A stretch of 64,000 nucleotides of DNA, from assembly GCA_964512995.1 (NCBI GenBank), contig CAZELM010000023.1, forward strand, positions 11,295-75,294, read 5' to 3'. Each line of letters starts with the position of its first letter. The first letter of the stretch is position 1. The translations under genes were made by a program, and so were the position numbers. Shown one piece after another: positions 62,670 through 64,000 of the stretch. The notes under the pieces are model-generated. The model made no database searches. It was not told where the DNA came from and saw nothing but the letters and a program-made list of their open reading frames with translations. The DNA comes from CAZELM01 sp964512995. Its GTDB lineage: Bacteria; CSSED10-310.

Positions 62670-63487
62670 GTTGGATCTCCAGGGACAGCCGGTGAACGGA
62701 CGATCGAGCGAGGACCTGTATTGGATGATCGGCCTGATCCGGAATTCATGATGGAACGATCTCGGGGAAAGTGAGGCAGAAACGGCTCCGAAAGCCATCT
62801 GCGGCACAGGTTCAGCGTATTGAGCCATTGGTTGACGACGAGGTATTCATCTTCAGTATGGGGATGATAATATCCGATGCTGAGATTGACACCGCAGATA
62901 TCCCGGCAGAGCGTGACAATATCGGTGTAATTCGATCGATTGGGCTCATGGTATCCGGTAACTTCACGAATGTATGCACGGAATGAATCCGTGCCCACCT
63001 GATAGCACTTGAAATCGTGACCGTTTTTCCGGTCCAGTTGTACCGCGAACCGATGGGTTGTGTTGATTGTGGTCGCAATTTTCTGATTAGATCGATCATT
63101 CATCAGCCATTGACTGGCAGTCCCACCCAATTCCTCGCCATTGGTAATCAGAATCGAATGCCCCAGATCTTTCAGGAGCCATACGATGGCGCAACCGGCT
63201 CGGTCATCCGCGCCAAGACCCCCGTTCGCATTCCAGATGATATCATTGACGTGGAGGAGCTTCTGGGGTTTATTTCTGCCTCGGAAGTAATAGGCATCCC
63301 AGACCGTATCGGCATGAGCGACCAGTAATACACGGTCCGTCCGGTGACCCTCGATGAAAAGAAACTGCTCCAACCCCTTTCCATAACGCATGGCTCCCGG
63401 GATGCCGGCAAATTGAGCGAAAACCTCGTCCGAGCTTCCGAGTGGGATTTTCAGGAAGTTTTTCAGAACAGCGATTTCTTTGTTCAT
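62666..63487 (-). CDS. M20/M28-like zinc peptidase homologue (first of tandem pair)
   Basis: 273 residues. Metal-site motifs: LLVAHADTVWDAY, GGLGADDRAGCAIVWLL, ITNGEELGGTASQW, the middle segment RFAVQLDRKNGHDF and GYYHPHTEDEYLVVNQW, whose His closes the dizinc site. This set is close to M20/M28/M42 aminopeptidases. No signal peptide is visible, so it is cytoplasmic. The last ~35 residues (Ser/Arg/Pro-rich, DRSIMNSGSGRSSNTG) look unstructured. The gene overlaps its downstream paralogue by ATGA, and the pair may form a hetero-oligomer. Confidence 0.8.
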   Translation of the reverse strand: MNKEIAVLKNFLKIPLGSSDEVFAQFAGIPGAMRYGKGLEQFLFIEGHRTDRVLLVAHADTVWDAYYFRGRNKPQKLLHVNDIIWNANGGLGADDRAGCAIVWLLKDLGHSILITNGEELGGTASQWLMNDRSNQKIATTINTTHRFAVQLDRKNGHDFKCYQVGTDSFRAYIREVTGYHEPNRSNYTDIVTLCRDICGVNLSIGYYHPHTEDEYLVVNQWLNTLNLCRRWLSEPFLPHFPRDRSIMNSGSGRSSNTGPRSIVRSPAVPGDPT

Positions 63488-63698
63488 GGAAAGAAACTTT
63501 CTCGATCATGTACCAGTTTAAATGAGTGTCATCTATCTCGGTCGAATATGATCCATTGCCGGACAGAAACAACACTGTCCCCATCCCGCTGGATCAACAG
63601 TCGGACATTACTACAGACAAAGACATCTGCTCAACGGGATTTTTTTATCGGATCCACGTCTTATATCCCGCGCACCAGCACATCACAGCACCATCAAC

Positions 63699-63994
63699 GT
63701 GTCCGGCGGGGTTAAGGCATGCTTATTCCGATCCTCATCCTCACCGATACACAACACGAACGTAACCAATTCCCGCCTTTATCCTCAATCCTTCTCCCGT
63801 GGGTAGAAGGAGGAAAGAAAGGTTGGTTTGTGCCGGATCCTTCTTTACCCTCTCCCAACGCAGTGTCCGGGAGAGGGTCGCCGGCCGGTCCAGTATGGAT
63901 CAATTCCTTGACGTGGCCGGCGGGGTGAGGGAATCGCGTTATTTGTCGGTTTCGCACCTGGATTCGCCATCGTGGCCGGCGGGGTGAGGGAATC
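63699..63994 (+). repeat. Three copies of a GC-rich direct repeat
   Basis: CGTGGCCGGCGGGGTGAGGG is found at 63912-63931 and again at 63971-63990, each followed by AATCRCGTTA. A diverged copy, CGTGTCCGGCGGGGTTAAGG, begins at 63699. Spacing between the last two is 59 bases. The array may continue past the window. Confidence 0.75.
63847..63878. repeat. Inverted repeat ACCCTCTCCC/GGGAGAGGGT
   Basis: A perfect 10-bp stem (63847-63856 with 63869-63878) encloses 12 bases. Similar CCCTCTCCC...GGGAGAGGG hairpins are common dispersed intergenic repeats in bacteria. A second small dyad CCTTCT/AGAAGG lies just upstream at 63790-63810. Confidence 0.75.
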
Positions 63995-64000
63995 ACGTTA

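Larger units (their letters stand above)
63488..64000. other. 513-base terminal region, non-coding with repeats
   Basis: Several frames of 60-120 codons cross this stretch on both strands, but none shows protein-like sequence or a good ribosome site. The right half is built of GC-rich inverted and direct repeats listed separately. A small partial gene continuing beyond 64000 cannot be excluded. Confidence 0.5.

Noticed and set aside
1..64000. tRNA, rRNA, CRISPR, prophage or insertion-sequence genes
   Set aside because: Looked for in the gaps; no cloverleaf-like segment, regular repeat-spacer array, transposase or integrase motif was found.

Overview
The window comes from a diderm (Gram-negative) bacterium of roughly middling GC content. 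Evidence for the outer membrane is direct: a PilQ secretin, a TamA/BamA-like barrel with TamB, an O-antigen-ligase-like protein, many lipoproteins with lipoboxes, and a heptosyltransferase-family enzyme. The combination does not point to a familiar cultured genus; a deltaproteobacterium-like or uncultivated candidate-phylum lineage is my guess only. I saw no tRNA, rRNA, CRISPR array, transposase or phage gene.

Layout. 0-3.7 kb: end of secD, secF, and a long RSH (ppGpp) enzyme whose hydrolase domain is degenerate. 3.8-4.0 kb: rpmB on the opposite strand. 4.1-10.0 kb: a type IV pilus operon pilMNOPQ plus two lipoproteins, with a sigma70-like promoter in front and a strong intrinsic terminator behind; a comM-like ATPase gene faces it. 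12.1-15.1 kb: TPR protein, aroQ, pepP, efp, accB. 15.3-19.1 kb: polyprenol-phosphate-mannose-synthase-like GT2, a GT87-like membrane transferase, recJ. 19.1-24.1 kb (minus): two paralogous radical SAM/SPASM proteins with C-terminal beta-sandwich regions, and a GT4. 24.3-28.7 kb (plus, divergent): GT39-like membrane protein, carbamoyltransferase, SxtJ-like and SxtK/DUF5989-like small membrane proteins. 28.7-38.5 kb (minus): TPR lipid/secreted protein, TamA-like protein with about seven POTRA domains, TamB, O-antigen ligase with C-terminal TPRs, the last three joined by ATGA overlaps.

38.5-50.6 kb: an accessory-looking stretch. A membrane protein ending in Cys-Gly-Gly is followed at once by a radical SAM/SPASM enzyme; then a LysM lipoprotein, a conserved 112-residue protein, pgi and a GT39-like protein. 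From 46.3 kb a sigma54 module follows: a -24/-12 promoter preceded by repeated TGTTTCGAAATGA motifs, a small secreted protein, an NtrC-family activator without an obvious phospho-acceptor, and a second -24/-12 promoter driving a lipoprotein and a TPR protein.

50.7-61.9 kb: surface glycan and housekeeping genes: phosphodiesterase-like lipoprotein, GT39-like and YfhO-like membrane proteins, yggS, double yggT, GT9, a GT2 fused to a polyprenyl-phosphate sugar transferase, and a GT2. 61.9-63.5 kb: two tandem M20/M28-like peptidases. The last 500 bases are non-coding and hold inverted and direct repeats.

The most interesting items are the sigma54 module, the CGG-tailed membrane protein with its radical SAM partner, the twin radical SAM fusions next to the carbamoyltransferase cassette, and two genes that appear to start at ATT codons. 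All family assignments are from reading the translations; no database search was run.
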